From: Tritrichomonas foetus
Taxonomy: Eukaryota; Parabasalia; Tritrichomonadida; Tritrichomonadidae
Direction: 5' to 3'
DNA length: 54,838 nucleotides
NCBI GenBank assembly: GCA_001839685.1
Contig: MLAK01000217.1
Location: forward strand, 12,652 to 67,489
Shown here: positions 9,980 to 19,516 of the stretch, piece after piece
Layout: every line of letters begins with the position of its first letter
Numbering within the stretch: position 1 is the stretch's first letter
Made by a program: the position numbers and the translations under genes
The notes under the pieces: model-generated
The model's input: only the letters and a program-made list of their open reading frames with translations
Database searches by the model: none
What the model was told of the DNA's origin: nothing

Positions 9980-11110
9980 TTAAGCCGGTGGATCTGGCGA
10001 TGTTCCAGACGTTGCCGTAGTCGGACCAGCTTCTGCAGGTTGTTCTGCAGGAGGGGCTGCGTCTGTTTGTGCTTGTTCTTCTTGCTTTTCTTCTCCAGGT
10101 GGAGGGAGTCCAGCTTTTGCTGCTTTTTTGGCAGCAAGTCTTGCTTTTCTCGCTTCTCTGGCCATTTTCTTCTTGTTTGCGAGCGAAACAGCACGTGTGT
10201 TTTGAAAAATGAAAGCGTCCATCTTCACGGTCAACACACATTCGCCTAAAGGCTTAGTTTGTGTGAGCTCGAAGAACTTCTGGTCCATTCCTTCTGGACA
10301 TTCAAAGTGATTGAGCATGTTGATTCCTTGGATGGTTGGACAGGCCTGAATTCCGTCATGAATTGCCATCAAACAATCAGCATCGAATCCAAACAAGTTA
10401 TCGGCTAAGTCAAGTCTAACAATACTCTTATTCTTAGCCAGATTCTGCCCGATAGCCTTAGCGCCTGGGGGGCCAATCCGATTTCCATTCAATAATATTT
10501 CTTTCACTTTGCACGTGTCCAAAGCTATCCATTTGCCCAGGGCGGCTGCCCCTTCATCGCCAATGTCACAAAAGCGTAAAGAAAGCTTGTTGAGGGTTGG
10601 ACAATGGCCATAATGAACTAATCCCTTCACTCCTTCGTCTCCGATGCCTGGGTTGAAGTCGAGCTCGAGGACAGCCAAGAAGCTTGACTGAACCATTCCG
10701 CGTGCAAATCCACGGCATCCGCTTGGGCCGACATTATTCGAATGATAGGCAACACCAGCAACTTCAAGGGGGCCAATCATGGCATGCGCCAAAACATGAA
10801 GGCCATCGTCGCCAGAATTTGTGTTTAAAAACGACAAGAAACGAACTTTAATATTATTGGTTTGATCTGCATGTTGATAAGTGTCGACTAAGGCGCGTAA
10901 ATGTGTTGGATTGATTTCTTCGTCGGCAAATTGAAGTAATGGTGGAATTCTTCGTCCATGCTTTTCAACGATTGGATCGTATAAATGCTTGACCGTTTCT
11001 AATTGCGGCACATCGAATATTTCGCAATTGCGCTTATATGAATCGAGAAAATTTTGTACTTTCTCGTAAGGGCGAAGACGCCTTTGCTTCTTCTTTTTCT
11101 TTCCAGGCAT
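9980..11110 (-). CDS. Leucine-rich repeat (RNI-type) protein with basic ends
   Basis: The 376-residue product begins MPGKKKKKQRRLRPYEK, then has about six ribonuclease-inhibitor-type leucine-rich repeats (about residues 70-290), for example LSLRFCDIGDEGAAALGKWI, ILLNGNRIGPPGAKAIGQNL and LDLADNLFGFDADCLMAI. It ends in a Lys/Ala-rich helix (about 315-345) and a Pro/Ala/Gln-rich tail. RNI-type repeats form a horseshoe used for protein binding, as in RanGAP; the acidic tail and catalytic features of RanGAP are not apparent, so I do not assign that role. Third positions are clearly more GC-rich than in neighbouring genes, a pattern shared here with eL27, which suggests high expression. Confidence 0.8.
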   Translation of the reverse strand: MPGKKKKKQRRLRPYEKVQNFLDSYKRNCEIFDVPQLETVKHLYDPIVEKHGRRIPPLLQFADEEINPTHLRALVDTYQHADQTNNIKVRFLSFLNTNSGDDGLHVLAHAMIGPLEVAGVAYHSNNVGPSGCRGFARGMVQSSFLAVLELDFNPGIGDEGVKGLVHYGHCPTLNKLSLRFCDIGDEGAAALGKWIALDTCKVKEILLNGNRIGPPGAKAIGQNLAKNKSIVRLDLADNLFGFDADCLMAIHDGIQACPTIQGINMLNHFECPEGMDQKFFELTQTKPLGECVLTVKMDAFIFQNTRAVSLANKKKMAREARKARLAAKKAAKAGLPPPGEEKQEEQAQTDAAPPAEQPAEAGPTTATSGTSPDPPA

Positions 11111-11436
11111 AAATTATATCGAAACGGATTTTTTTAAACGTTCGTCACTAAAAATGCTTTTCGTGATTATCGAAATTGTTCTATTTTTGTAAATTTTTGT
11201 CTCTGGTAAATATATAATAAAACAACAAAAATATCATTTTGAATGATTTTTAGGCCTTAGAATAGAAATATGAAAATATGAATTAATCAATGGTGAAACC
11301 AAAATAATAGTAGTTGATGATAAATAACATGTGTTATTGTAAATATTCATTTTCATTTTATTTTAGTGTGATTTTCTGCCCAAAATTTCAAAATTCGTCA
11401 TTCAAAACCGACTCTAAGATAATTTGAGCGTAAATG

Positions 11437-11545
11437 AAAGAATCAATCAATCAATCAATCAATCAATTAATAAATTAATCAATCAATAAAACAAACAAAT
11501 ATGCAATTAATCAATCAATAAATTAATCTATCAATGAATCATTCG
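11437..11545. repeat. (AATC)n microsatellite, degenerate
   Basis: A run of AATC units (aatcaatcaatcaatcaatc, then degenerate taatcaatcaataa and atgaatcattcgttcatt) fills this stretch. It is a simple tetranucleotide repeat, likely polymorphic in length. Confidence 0.85.
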
Positions 11546-11667
11546 TTCATTATTTCATTCATTTAATCTATCTGGTTTAGGCTGTAAAATAATGCATAAA
11601 TTATAATTGTAGAAAAAAACTATCAGCGATCTTCCTGGAAGATTTTTGCCCAAAATTTTGGAAGTTA

Positions 11668-11677
11668 TCAAAAAGTT
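11668..11677 (+). promoter_or_regulatory. Putative upstream element TCAAAAAGTT
   Basis: Exact copy of the 10-mer found before the gene at 6104; here it ends 35 bases before ATG 11713. Confidence 0.35.
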
Positions 11678-11712
11678 TACCATTGAAATTGTTTCCGTTT
11701 TGAAATTCACCC

Positions 11713-14700
11713 ATGAGCACCCTCTCAGCTCGTCACGGAAGTAAATCAGGGTCTCATGGCAACAGAAGAGCACCATCAGCATCAATTGAACGTAGGACAT
11801 TGGATACGCCGCCATCTGCAAGAAATCGAAAATCACAAGATGATTCCGAGTATTCGCAACAAGAATATTTAAGATATCAAAAGAATCAACTTCTCTATGA
11901 TATAAACCAGTTGCTTGGTGATGTTAAACCGCTTAGGAAACAATTAAAAGAAGCAGAAAATAAATATTTCAACCAAAACGACGCCGATAAATATTTTGTA
12001 CAGCATTTCACATCCTCTTTGAATTCTGAACAAGTTTTAGAGCAAAGAGAAAAATCTGCAAGATTAGTTCATTTACAGAAGAAAAGTGATATGCTAAATG
12101 AGCAGTATGAAGAATATAAGATAATGTTTTCTCGAATATCTTTAAGCCAAATGCATACAAATGTTTATGAATCAAGAAAAGAGTTATTTACAATGAGAGA
12201 AAGATTTAAAGAGAATTCAGCAAGAATTGATAAAATTCAAAGAAGAATTGAAAAATTAAGATACTCCAATTCGACCGAAAAAGTTCAACTTCAAGTAAAT
12301 AAAATCGAAGAACTCAAATATAAACTCAGTCAAAATGTTGAACTTTATAACCACTTAAAATATCAACTTGTTTATCCTCAACCAAATGTATCAGCTGAAG
12401 AAGTTAGAAATTTACAGAGAGTGTTAGCTGAAAAACGAGCACAACTTCGAAGTGTTGAGGAATTCTATCAAAAGTTAATAGCAAAACAAGAAAATGAAGA
12501 ATATTTGGCTTCAAAAGTACGAAGAACTACAGTAAATAAAGCATCTTTTATTACTTTTAAGAATAATAATCACGATAGTGATGATGAATCTTTTGACGAA
12601 ACAATTCAAAAACAATGTGTTGCTGTTGGTCTTTTCAAAAGAAAAGTATCTGAAAATGATATTCGAAAATTATTTGGAAAATATGGTTCAATTAGAGCAA
12701 TTGAAATTTTACCTAAAAAAGGAACAGCACCACAAAAGTTCTTTGCAAGGATTGCATTTAATAAACATGATGATGCTGAAAAAGCTATTAATCATATGAA
12801 TAATAAACAATTCGAAGGTGGTAAAATTAAAGTTAAATGGGCTTCAGATCAAACATTATCAGTTACAAGACCTTCTATTTCATTCCAGAGTGATAACTTT
12901 AGTACAGATATCAGCAATGCAAATATTAGTAATAATTATATAAGCAATACTAATTATTCTATTGAAAAACTTGAAATTCCACAGAAACAACCATCATCTG
13001 CAAGAAAACATTCACCAAGACATGTTTCCAAAAGACGTGAAAGTCCAAAAAGTCACGAAAGTTCTAAAAGACGTGAAAGTCCCAAAAGATATGAAAGTCA
13101 AAAGCATACACAGAAGAAAATCAATCTTAACTTTTCAAATAAAACTAATAAATCTAATATTAATCATAAACGTCGTCATTCTGAAACATCTTCCTCAGCT
13201 TCATTCTCAGGTGATGAATTAAAGCCAATATCAGTTGATCTTTCGACTTCATCATCTTCCAGTTTGGAAATGGATTCAAGCTCAGAGATAAAATTAGTAA
13301 AGAAGAGAAATAATAGGTCAAATTTAATAATATCAGTGCAGAAAGGACAGAAGGAGAAACATAGGAGTAAGTCTATAGAAAGAAGAAGAAAAGAAGCAGC
13401 ACTTATATCAGATTCATCAACAAGAACAGAGGCTTCTGATAGTTCATCATCTTCATCATCTAATTTATATTTACCAACAGAAATGTCTAAAAAGAAATCA
13501 TCGAATAAATCTCATAAAAAAGATGCTAAATCAAAATTTGAGCAAGTTAGAAAAGAAAAGAAAGAAAACAAAGTTGAAACATCAACTAAAAAGACAGAGT
13601 TAAGTTCTGCACGAAGAAGTGAGTCTCTACATCGATCAAAACCATCATCTTCATTGTCTTCTTCCAAGCCCAAGAACGAAAGCAAGAATAAAAATGAAAC
13701 CAAATCCCAACAAGATAAATCTAGTGAAAGCAGTAGATCAAAGGAGAGTCATAAAATTAAAGAAGATAAAAAAGCTATACCAAATACTGTTGAAGATAAA
13801 CAGAACAACAAGTCGGCTCCAAAACTAACTGATCTTAAACAAGTAAGTGATTCTAAGATCCATTCAGAAAAGACACAGAAAGAAAAATTAAAGAGTGAGA
13901 AACATTTATCTTCTTCCTCTTCTCAAAATAAATCCAAGCTTGAAGCGCAGCAACCAAATAAAGAAAACAATCAAAATGAAGATTCAATAATTGATGAAGT
14001 CATTGATATCAAATCAGATTCATCTGGTAAAGAAGTCAATCAGCAAGAAAATAAAAACGATAAAAAAGGCAGTCATGATTCAATCAAGAAAAAGTCTTCT
14101 TCTTCTTCTTCTTCCTCCTCCTCATCATCATCATCATCATCACCAGAAGCAAAATCACAAAAACATTCTCAAGTTCCAGAAATGAATCCTGATTTTGATG
14201 TTGTTCAAACAGAAAAACCGAAAGAAAACAAAGGAACTAAACTTCAAAAATCTAACTCAGAATTATTATTCCAGTCATCATCATCATCACCATCATCATT
14301 AAAAAATAAGAAAGAAGAGGAAAAACCAGCAATGGAAGAGAAACCACAACAGCTGCAAAAGTCCAAATCAGATATCTTATTTGAATCTTCATCATCTTCA
14401 AAAAAGAAAGAGTTACCAAAGAAAGAAGAAGAAGAGAAGAAAGAACCTTTGCCAAAGACCAACTCAGATATATTATTTGAATCAAGTTCAATTAATAATC
14501 AAAATGATGATATTAATTCCAAGCAAAATCCTATTGATACCAAGAAATCTTCCAGTTCATCATCATCATCTTCTTCTTCTGATAATTCAAAACCTAAGCC
14601 AGATGATTCACAAAAGCCTCCTCCAGTTCGTCTTAATTTACAAAGTTTAATTATGAAACCAGCAGAATCGTTAATAGGTGAAATTAATAAAAATAACATA

Positions 14701-17574
14701 AATTCTACCCTTGATACTAAAGTTGAGACGCAAAAAGAAGATAATGACATTCCTAAAGTTGATGAGAATAAATTTACGAATGAAGAGGATAAAGACAATA
14801 AAGAAGCAGAGAACGAAGAGAAAAAAGAAGAGGGAAAGAAAGTTTCATCTTCATCATCTTCATTTGAAGAGATTATCGATATTGATTCTTCATCTGATGA
14901 TGATAAAAAGAAGAATGATACTGAAAAGAAAATAAGTAATTCTTCTTCTTCATCAGACATTGTTGAAGTTCTTGCTTCTTCATCTTCTTCTGATCATGAA
15001 GAAAAGAAGAAAACAGAAAATGAAACTAAACCATCAGAATCACAGAAAAATGAACAAAAAGAAAAATCATCATCATCATCTTCTTCTTCAGATAGCGAAA
15101 AGAATACTAAATTAGATAATAATGCCAATGATTCAACACCAAAACCGCCCCCTCTCGTCAATCTTTCAAGTCTCATTAGTAAGCCAACAGAGTCCCTTCT
15201 TAATAACATTGCTCCAAATCCAGAAAATATTCCTTCAAATGATCAGCAACCGCAATCGACCAATGTTGAGCAAAACATTAAACCTGCTGAAAGTAAAGAA
15301 TTACTACAAACAGATGAAAAGAAATCTTCTTCCTCTTCAGATATAGTAGAAATTGCTTTGTCCTCATCTGATAATGAGAAAGATAAAAACCTAGAACTAC
15401 AACAAAATAAAGATACATCTGACAAATTAAAGCATTCATCATCATCTTCCTCCTCATCTTCATCAGATGGTGATAACAAAAAGCAAGAAGAAAAACCCAA
15501 AGAAGACGTATCACCGACTACTTTAATACCACCAACCCAAAATATTGAAAAGATAGAAAATAAAGACTTTCCTAATCAACCACAACCATTACCCAAACCA
15601 CAAATTCGACTTAATCTACCAGGGTTACTGAATAAGCCAATGCCATTATTTGCAAATAAGTTAAATCCCCCGGCCAATGAATCAAACAATTCACAGCAGG
15701 GAAATCTAAATCCAGAAACCAATCCATCTGGTTCAAAGAAGGAGTTCACTGAAACTGCTTCTGAATTGAAGAAGTCAAGTTCATCCTCATCAGATGTTGA
15801 AGTGAAAATAAATAACTCAAATTCAGATAATGAAAATGAAAAGAAAGATAAAATATCTTCTTCTTCAAGTTCATCTTCAGATTCTGAAAAAGATAGGCCT
15901 GAACAAACGCCTATAGTGGATCCTAAAAATAATGAAGTTACAAAAGATGATAAAAAAGAAGAAAAAACTGACACAAAATCATCAGATTCATCAATAGAGG
16001 TTCTAGAAATAGACTCTGATTCGGACAATAATAAAGATAAACCCAAAGAAAATAAGAAAGATACATCATCATCTGATTCATTCGTTTCTGTGGCTGTTTC
16101 ATCATCTTCATCTTCTTCATCATTCCCAAAAAAGGAAACGAAAAATGAGCCAGAAACTAAAGACGAAGAGAAAGAAACTAAAGACGAAAAGAAAGAAACT
16201 AAAGACGAAGAGAAAGAAACTAAAGACGAAAAGAAAGAAACTAAAGACGAAGAGAAAGAAACTAAAGACGAAGAGAAAGAAACTAAAGACGAAGAGAAAG
16301 AAAAGAACGAAAGCGAAAAACTACCTGAGAATACAAATGAAAAAAGAGAAACCAGTGATGGCAAATTGTTTGGAAACCTGGAACCACTTGCACCCAAGCC
16401 TCAAGATGGGGCACCACCAATTAAACTTAATGTAAATATGTTATCTTCACTTTTACCACAAAGGAAGCTTGGAAATCAAAATACACAGTTAGAGCATGAA
16501 AATGTAGATCACTCTATTAATAATGTTTCTTCAAACAAATTTGAAGCTGTTCCCAATCCTAAACAAGGGAATATCACTTCAGAAATTACAACAAATGAAA
16601 CTAAAGAAAAATCAGATATCAAGAAGTCTTCAAGCTCATCTTCCTCCTCTGTTATTGAGGTTTTGGATATAAAATCCTCATCAGACGAAGATAAGAAATC
16701 TAAAACAGATGACAAAAGCTCTTCTTCTGTTGGTGTCATGGCCATTAGTTCGGATTCATCTGATAATGAAAAAGATAAAAAGAAAGACAACGAAAAAGAA
16801 AATGTTTCAGAAAAGAAGAAATCTTCTTCTTCTTCTACTTCCTCTGATTCAGATGCATTGAACTCAAAGGTTGAAATTCAAAAAGATCAAACACAAACAT
16901 TGCCTAAATCAGAATCAAGTGACAAAATGAAAGATGAGAAAGATAATAAAGAAGAAATATCATCTATAAAGACAGAAAACAAAGCACCAACAAGCTCAGC
17001 ACAAGAAGATAATCATGAAACCGCAAATAATCAAATTAAATCCGACCCATTTGACTTGAGCAAACCATATGTTCCACCAAAACTTAAGCCATTAAACGAA
17101 ATTTTGGCAATGCCAAGACGTGTTCCATTGAATTCAAATAATGAAAACTCCAATGAAACCAACTTAAATCCAATTAACAACATCTTATCCACTAGCCATG
17201 TTGCACCACTCATTGGTCAGCCAATACCCAAAGCTGAAACACCACCAAATCCTACAGAAGAGACAATAAAGCCTACAGAAGAGACAACAAAGCAGGATAA
17301 TAAAAACGATCATGATGTAAGTGACAAAGAAGAAAGCAAAAAGGAAGACGAGCCAGAAAAATCAAGTAGTAGCAGTTCTGATTCGAGCATTGTTGATATT
17401 GTTGTCGATTCTGATGATAATGACAACACAAAGAAATCAGATAATTCAAGTATTGAATTCTTTTCAGTTGAGTCCATAAGTTCTGAAGTTGAAGAAGAAA
17501 AGCAAAAGGATGAGCTTGAGAAAACCACCCATACAAACAAAGATGACTCTTCATCGTCTTCAAATGATTTTTAG
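11713..17574 (+). CDS. Giant Ser-rich RRM protein with SIM-like motif array
   Basis: The 1953-residue product has four parts: a short basic head; a long coiled coil (about 45-290); one RNA-recognition motif (about 297-378; beta1 CVAVGLFKR, RNP1-like FFARIAF); and about 1,500 disordered residues of Ser runs, Lys/Glu and short recurring motifs. At least eight hydrophobic cores flanked by Ser/Asp/Glu resemble SUMO-interacting motifs: ISVDL 506, VIDI 763, IIDI 1054, IVEV 1083, IVEI 1211, IEVLEID 1428, VIEVLDI 1647, IVDIVVD 1893. Five proline-leucine motifs such as PPPVRLNLQSLI start near 969, 1145, 1294, 1567 and 1785. LLF or ILF followed by Q/E and Ser recurs at 851, 888 and 920. Arg-Glu-Ser-Pro repeats (about 440-475) recall SR proteins. 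A nuclear RNA-linked scaffold is the likeliest role; no known orthologue is recognised. Confidence 0.75.
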   Translation: MSTLSARHGSKSGSHGNRRAPSASIERRTLDTPPSARNRKSQDDSEYSQQEYLRYQKNQLLYDINQLLGDVKPLRKQLKEAENKYFNQNDADKYFVQHFTSSLNSEQVLEQREKSARLVHLQKKSDMLNEQYEEYKIMFSRISLSQMHTNVYESRKELFTMRERFKENSARIDKIQRRIEKLRYSNSTEKVQLQVNKIEELKYKLSQNVELYNHLKYQLVYPQPNVSAEEVRNLQRVLAEKRAQLRSVEEFYQKLIAKQENEEYLASKVRRTTVNKASFITFKNNNHDSDDESFDETIQKQCVAVGLFKRKVSENDIRKLFGKYGSIRAIEILPKKGTAPQKFFARIAFNKHDDAEKAINHMNNKQFEGGKIKVKWASDQTLSVTRPSISFQSDNFSTDISNANISNNYISNTNYSIEKLEIPQKQPSSARKHSPRHVSKRRESPKSHESSKRRESPKRYESQKHTQKKINLNFSNKTNKSNINHKRRHSETSSSASFSGDELKPISVDLSTSSSSSLEMDSSSEIKLVKKRNNRSNLIISVQKGQKEKHRSKSIERRRKEAALISDSSTRTEASDSSSSSSSNLYLPTEMSKKKSSNKSHKKDAKSKFEQVRKEKKENKVETSTKKTELSSARRSESLHRSKPSSSLSSSKPKNESKNKNETKSQQDKSSESSRSKESHKIKEDKKAIPNTVEDKQNNKSAPKLTDLKQVSDSKIHSEKTQKEKLKSEKHLSSSSSQNKSKLEAQQPNKENNQNEDSIIDEVIDIKSDSSGKEVNQQENKNDKKGSHDSIKKKSSSSSSSSSSSSSSSSPEAKSQKHSQVPEMNPDFDVVQTEKPKENKGTKLQKSNSELLFQSSSSSPSSLKNKKEEEKPAMEEKPQQLQKSKSDILFESSSSSKKKELPKKEEEEKKEPLPKTNSDILFESSSINNQNDDINSKQNPIDTKKSSSSSSSSSSSDNSKPKPDDSQKPPPVRLNLQSLIMKPAESLIGEINKNNINSTLDTKVETQKEDNDIPKVDENKFTNEEDKDNKEAENEEKKEEGKKVSSSSSSFEEIIDIDSSSDDDKKKNDTEKKISNSSSSSDIVEVLASSSSSDHEEKKKTENETKPSESQKNEQKEKSSSSSSSSDSEKNTKLDNNANDSTPKPPPLVNLSSLISKPTESLLNNIAPNPENIPSNDQQPQSTNVEQNIKPAESKELLQTDEKKSSSSSDIVEIALSSSDNEKDKNLELQQNKDTSDKLKHSSSSSSSSSSDGDNKKQEEKPKEDVSPTTLIPPTQNIEKIENKDFPNQPQPLPKPQIRLNLPGLLNKPMPLFANKLNPPANESNNSQQGNLNPETNPSGSKKEFTETASELKKSSSSSSDVEVKINNSNSDNENEKKDKISSSSSSSSDSEKDRPEQTPIVDPKNNEVTKDDKKEEKTDTKSSDSSIEVLEIDSDSDNNKDKPKENKKDTSSSDSFVSVAVSSSSSSSSFPKKETKNEPETKDEEKETKDEKKETKDEEKETKDEKKETKDEEKETKDEEKETKDEEKEKNESEKLPENTNEKRETSDGKLFGNLEPLAPKPQDGAPPIKLNVNMLSSLLPQRKLGNQNTQLEHENVDHSINNVSSNKFEAVPNPKQGNITSEITTNETKEKSDIKKSSSSSSSSVIEVLDIKSSSDEDKKSKTDDKSSSSVGVMAISSDSSDNEKDKKKDNEKENVSEKKKSSSSSTSSDSDALNSKVEIQKDQTQTLPKSESSDKMKDEKDNKEEISSIKTENKAPTSSAQEDNHETANNQIKSDPFDLSKPYVPPKLKPLNEILAMPRRVPLNSNNENSNETNLNPINNILSTSHVAPLIGQPIPKAETPPNPTEETIKPTEETTKQDNKNDHDVSDKEESKKEDEPEKSSSSSSDSSIVDIVVDSDDNDNTKKSDNSSIEFFSVESISSEVEEEKQKDELEKTTHTNKDDSSSSSNDF
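16153..16299 (+). repeat. 21-bp coding tandem repeat (ETKDEEK x7)
   Basis: Seven tandem 21-bp units (gaaactaaagacgaagagaa with a following a) encode ETKDEEK or ETKDEKK. The second and fourth units carry the K variant. The near identity at DNA level indicates recent expansion by slippage or unequal exchange. It lies between two SIM-like motifs of the Ser-rich protein and would form a charged single helix. Confidence 0.9.
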
Positions 17575-17880
17575 ATTTATCTTATTATGATATTGTAAAT
17601 ATGCCTTTAGAAATCTTTTTGTTTTATTAAGTCTTTTTTTCCCCTACTTTTATGATTCTGGAGAGTTACAGTGATAATAATGATGGTTCAAATGGTTAAG
17701 CAACTTAAGATAGATTCAAATTCATATTCACATGATTATTAAGCATTTCATAGCGTTTGAATAATGAATATTACTTTATCAAACCAATATTTATTCCGAT
17801 TTTTTCGATGGTTTCACAAGATGAATAGTATATCTTTTTATTATTATATATTATGTCATCTTATATATAAATGGTGAAAG
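17575..17880. other. Intergenic region
   Basis: About 300 AT-rich bases follow the Ser-rich gene, with nothing distinctive beyond a pyrimidine tract near 17620-17650. Confidence 0.4.
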
Positions 17881-18142
17881 ATGACCACTATTAATGAAAA
17901 TATCAATCAGCTTTATTTAAGATCACTCTCGGTCAATAACGAAAAATCGGTTGTTTCCAATACAAAATCAGATGAAAGCGAGTATATTCGGACTCAGTTA
18001 ACTCAACAGTCAATTCCAATTAGAATGAAGTGTAACATTCAATCAATTTCAATAATGCTTTCAATCTTATTCAAAAATAGAAGAAATTGAATATTCGATA
18101 AATATTCACCATGCCGATCGTTTTTTCATAAATGTAAAATAA
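17881..18142 (+). pseudogene. Possible small gene with +1 frameshift
   Basis: ATG 17881 opens a 69-codon frame (MTTINENINQLYLRSLSV at the start) ending at TGA 18090. At the five-base A run 18073-18077 the next frame takes over with coding-like sequence (IEEIEYSINIHHADRF) and ends at TAA 18142. Together that would be a protein of about 86 residues if one A were absent. No family is recognised. It could equally be chance, or the upstream region of the gene at 18168. Confidence 0.25.
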
Positions 18143-18167
18143 GGAAAAAATCAAAGAAAAAAAAACA

Positions 18168-19121
18168 ATGAGCGAAAAATTTATTACTTATCTTCGACAA
18201 AAAAATATAAACCTCATCAGTTTTCCAGACAGTGATGCTAACACATCACTTATAGGCACGCTCGTTATGGAAAATCACTCAAAAGACGATATTCGACTCG
18301 AATTAGAATTTCTTTCCGACAAATGGAACCTGAATTTCCTTGAAAACGAAGGCGTCATCAAAACTCTTCCGCTTCCTCTCTCAAAATGGAGCTACCACTG
18401 CACGTTTATTCAAATCGAGCCGGATATTTTATTCTTTTCAAATCGATCTGAACAACTGGTTCAAATCGCCATGACAATCGCAATCGCATCAAAACTGACA
18501 AAAGTTCCATACCCAACGAAATCAGAAGCAGATTCAATATTAGTCGCGACTATATCAGATCAATCCAATTCAAAGATAAAAACACTCTACACTGAGCCGC
18601 TTTATGTCTCTGACATGAAATTCGTTCCTTTACAGAAGCTACTTCACATTTATTCGATCACGAAAGATTCAAAAATATATTCATTTGCGTTTCTTCCATA
18701 TTTGAATGCAAATCAAGGTAAGTCATTGCCACCACCACCCATGTTTTATCCATCAGCACTTCCTGATGAAGTCTTTCCCGAAAACTCTGAAGATGCAATT
18801 TTCCAAGGAATTCGAGCGCTTTACAAAAGAATTGATGACGCTCAAGCTGAACTTGATGTTGCTGCTGAAACCCCGCTCGAATTGACGAAGCAAAAAATGC
18901 TCCTCGATATTGAAAGACTGCAGAGTCAAATCGAGCTGAAGAAACAGGCGCTCATCCTCGGAATGAACAAGAAGGAAAATGACATTTTGGAGGCTGCAAT
19001 GAGAACTGTTTCACCAACTGGCGTTATTTCGAACAGGATTGACTTCCATGGAAGCTACGCTTTGCCTGGAAAAGATGTTGCTGCGCAGATTCTGAAGCTG
19101 GTGGACACCATCAACACATGA
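18168..19121 (+). CDS. Hypothetical protein, coiled coil near C-terminus
   Basis: The 317-residue product is not one I recognise. Residues 1-190 look like a globular alpha/beta domain (LIGTLVMENHSKDDIRLELE, FIQIEPDILFFSNRSEQLVQ). A proline patch, SLPPPPMFYPSALPDE, comes at about 189-204, followed by a helical, probably coiled-coil stretch at about 212-265 rich in Glu, Lys and Gln. There is no signal peptide or membrane segment. GC at third positions is higher than in most neighbours, which hints at good expression. The ATG at 18168 is the first in the frame and follows an A-rich leader. Confidence 0.7.
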   Translation: MSEKFITYLRQKNINLISFPDSDANTSLIGTLVMENHSKDDIRLELEFLSDKWNLNFLENEGVIKTLPLPLSKWSYHCTFIQIEPDILFFSNRSEQLVQIAMTIAIASKLTKVPYPTKSEADSILVATISDQSNSKIKTLYTEPLYVSDMKFVPLQKLLHIYSITKDSKIYSFAFLPYLNANQGKSLPPPPMFYPSALPDEVFPENSEDAIFQGIRALYKRIDDAQAELDVAAETPLELTKQKMLLDIERLQSQIELKKQALILGMNKKENDILEAAMRTVSPTGVISNRIDFHGSYALPGKDVAAQILKLVDTINT

Positions 19122-19516
19122 GTAAATATTTGGTTGTTTTTACTTTTTTTCTTTCTTTATGATTTGTTTCTTTCTTTATGATTTGTTTCTTTCTTTATGA
19201 TTTGTTTCTTTCTTCCTTTTATGATTCCTTAATCTTCAATTCTTTCTTTTTAGTTTATGGAAATATTTCCAATGAATTTTAATTGAATAGAAGAATGAAA
19301 ATTAAGCGAAAGAAAAAGCATTAGAATCGAATATGATAGAATATAAATTTATTGTTTTTACAAATCTATTTAAATTTAAATTTTTCGAATAATATATAAT
19401 ATATATTTATGCATAATATATACTAAAGTGTAACACGTTTTTCATTTCATCCGCTAAAATTATCAGCTTTCTAAAGAAAGGTCCTTTTTGAAAAATTATT
19501 CAAACATCTAAAATCC
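19122..19516. other. Intergenic region between convergent genes
   Basis: The 395-base gap has the 19-bp tandem repeat listed separately, followed by AT-rich sequence with a run of TA steps near 19390-19430. No gene is seen. Confidence 0.5.
19148..19227. repeat. 19-bp tandem repeat
   Basis: Three identical copies of tttctttctttatgatttg (19148-19204) and a degenerate fourth lie just after the stop of the gene at 18168, in its 3' flank. Confidence 0.9.

Larger units (their letters stand above)
11111..11712. other. Divergent intergenic region with AATC microsatellite
   Basis: This 602-base region separates the divergent LRR and serine-rich genes. It holds a tetranucleotide array (11437-11545, described separately) and an exact TCAAAAAGTT at 11668-11677. 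TCACCC abuts the ATG at 11713 and could be an initiator. Confidence 0.6.

Noticed and set aside
9980..11110. RanGAP
   Set aside because: The LRR type is right, but the conserved catalytic arginine region and acidic tail of RanGAP could not be recognised; the tail here is Lys/Ala and Pro-rich.
15576..16397. 273-residue minus-strand frame inside the Ser-rich gene
   Set aside because: Its Ser/Phe runs are the complement of GAA/AAA codons; the plus-strand protein has a clear RRM and motif structure.
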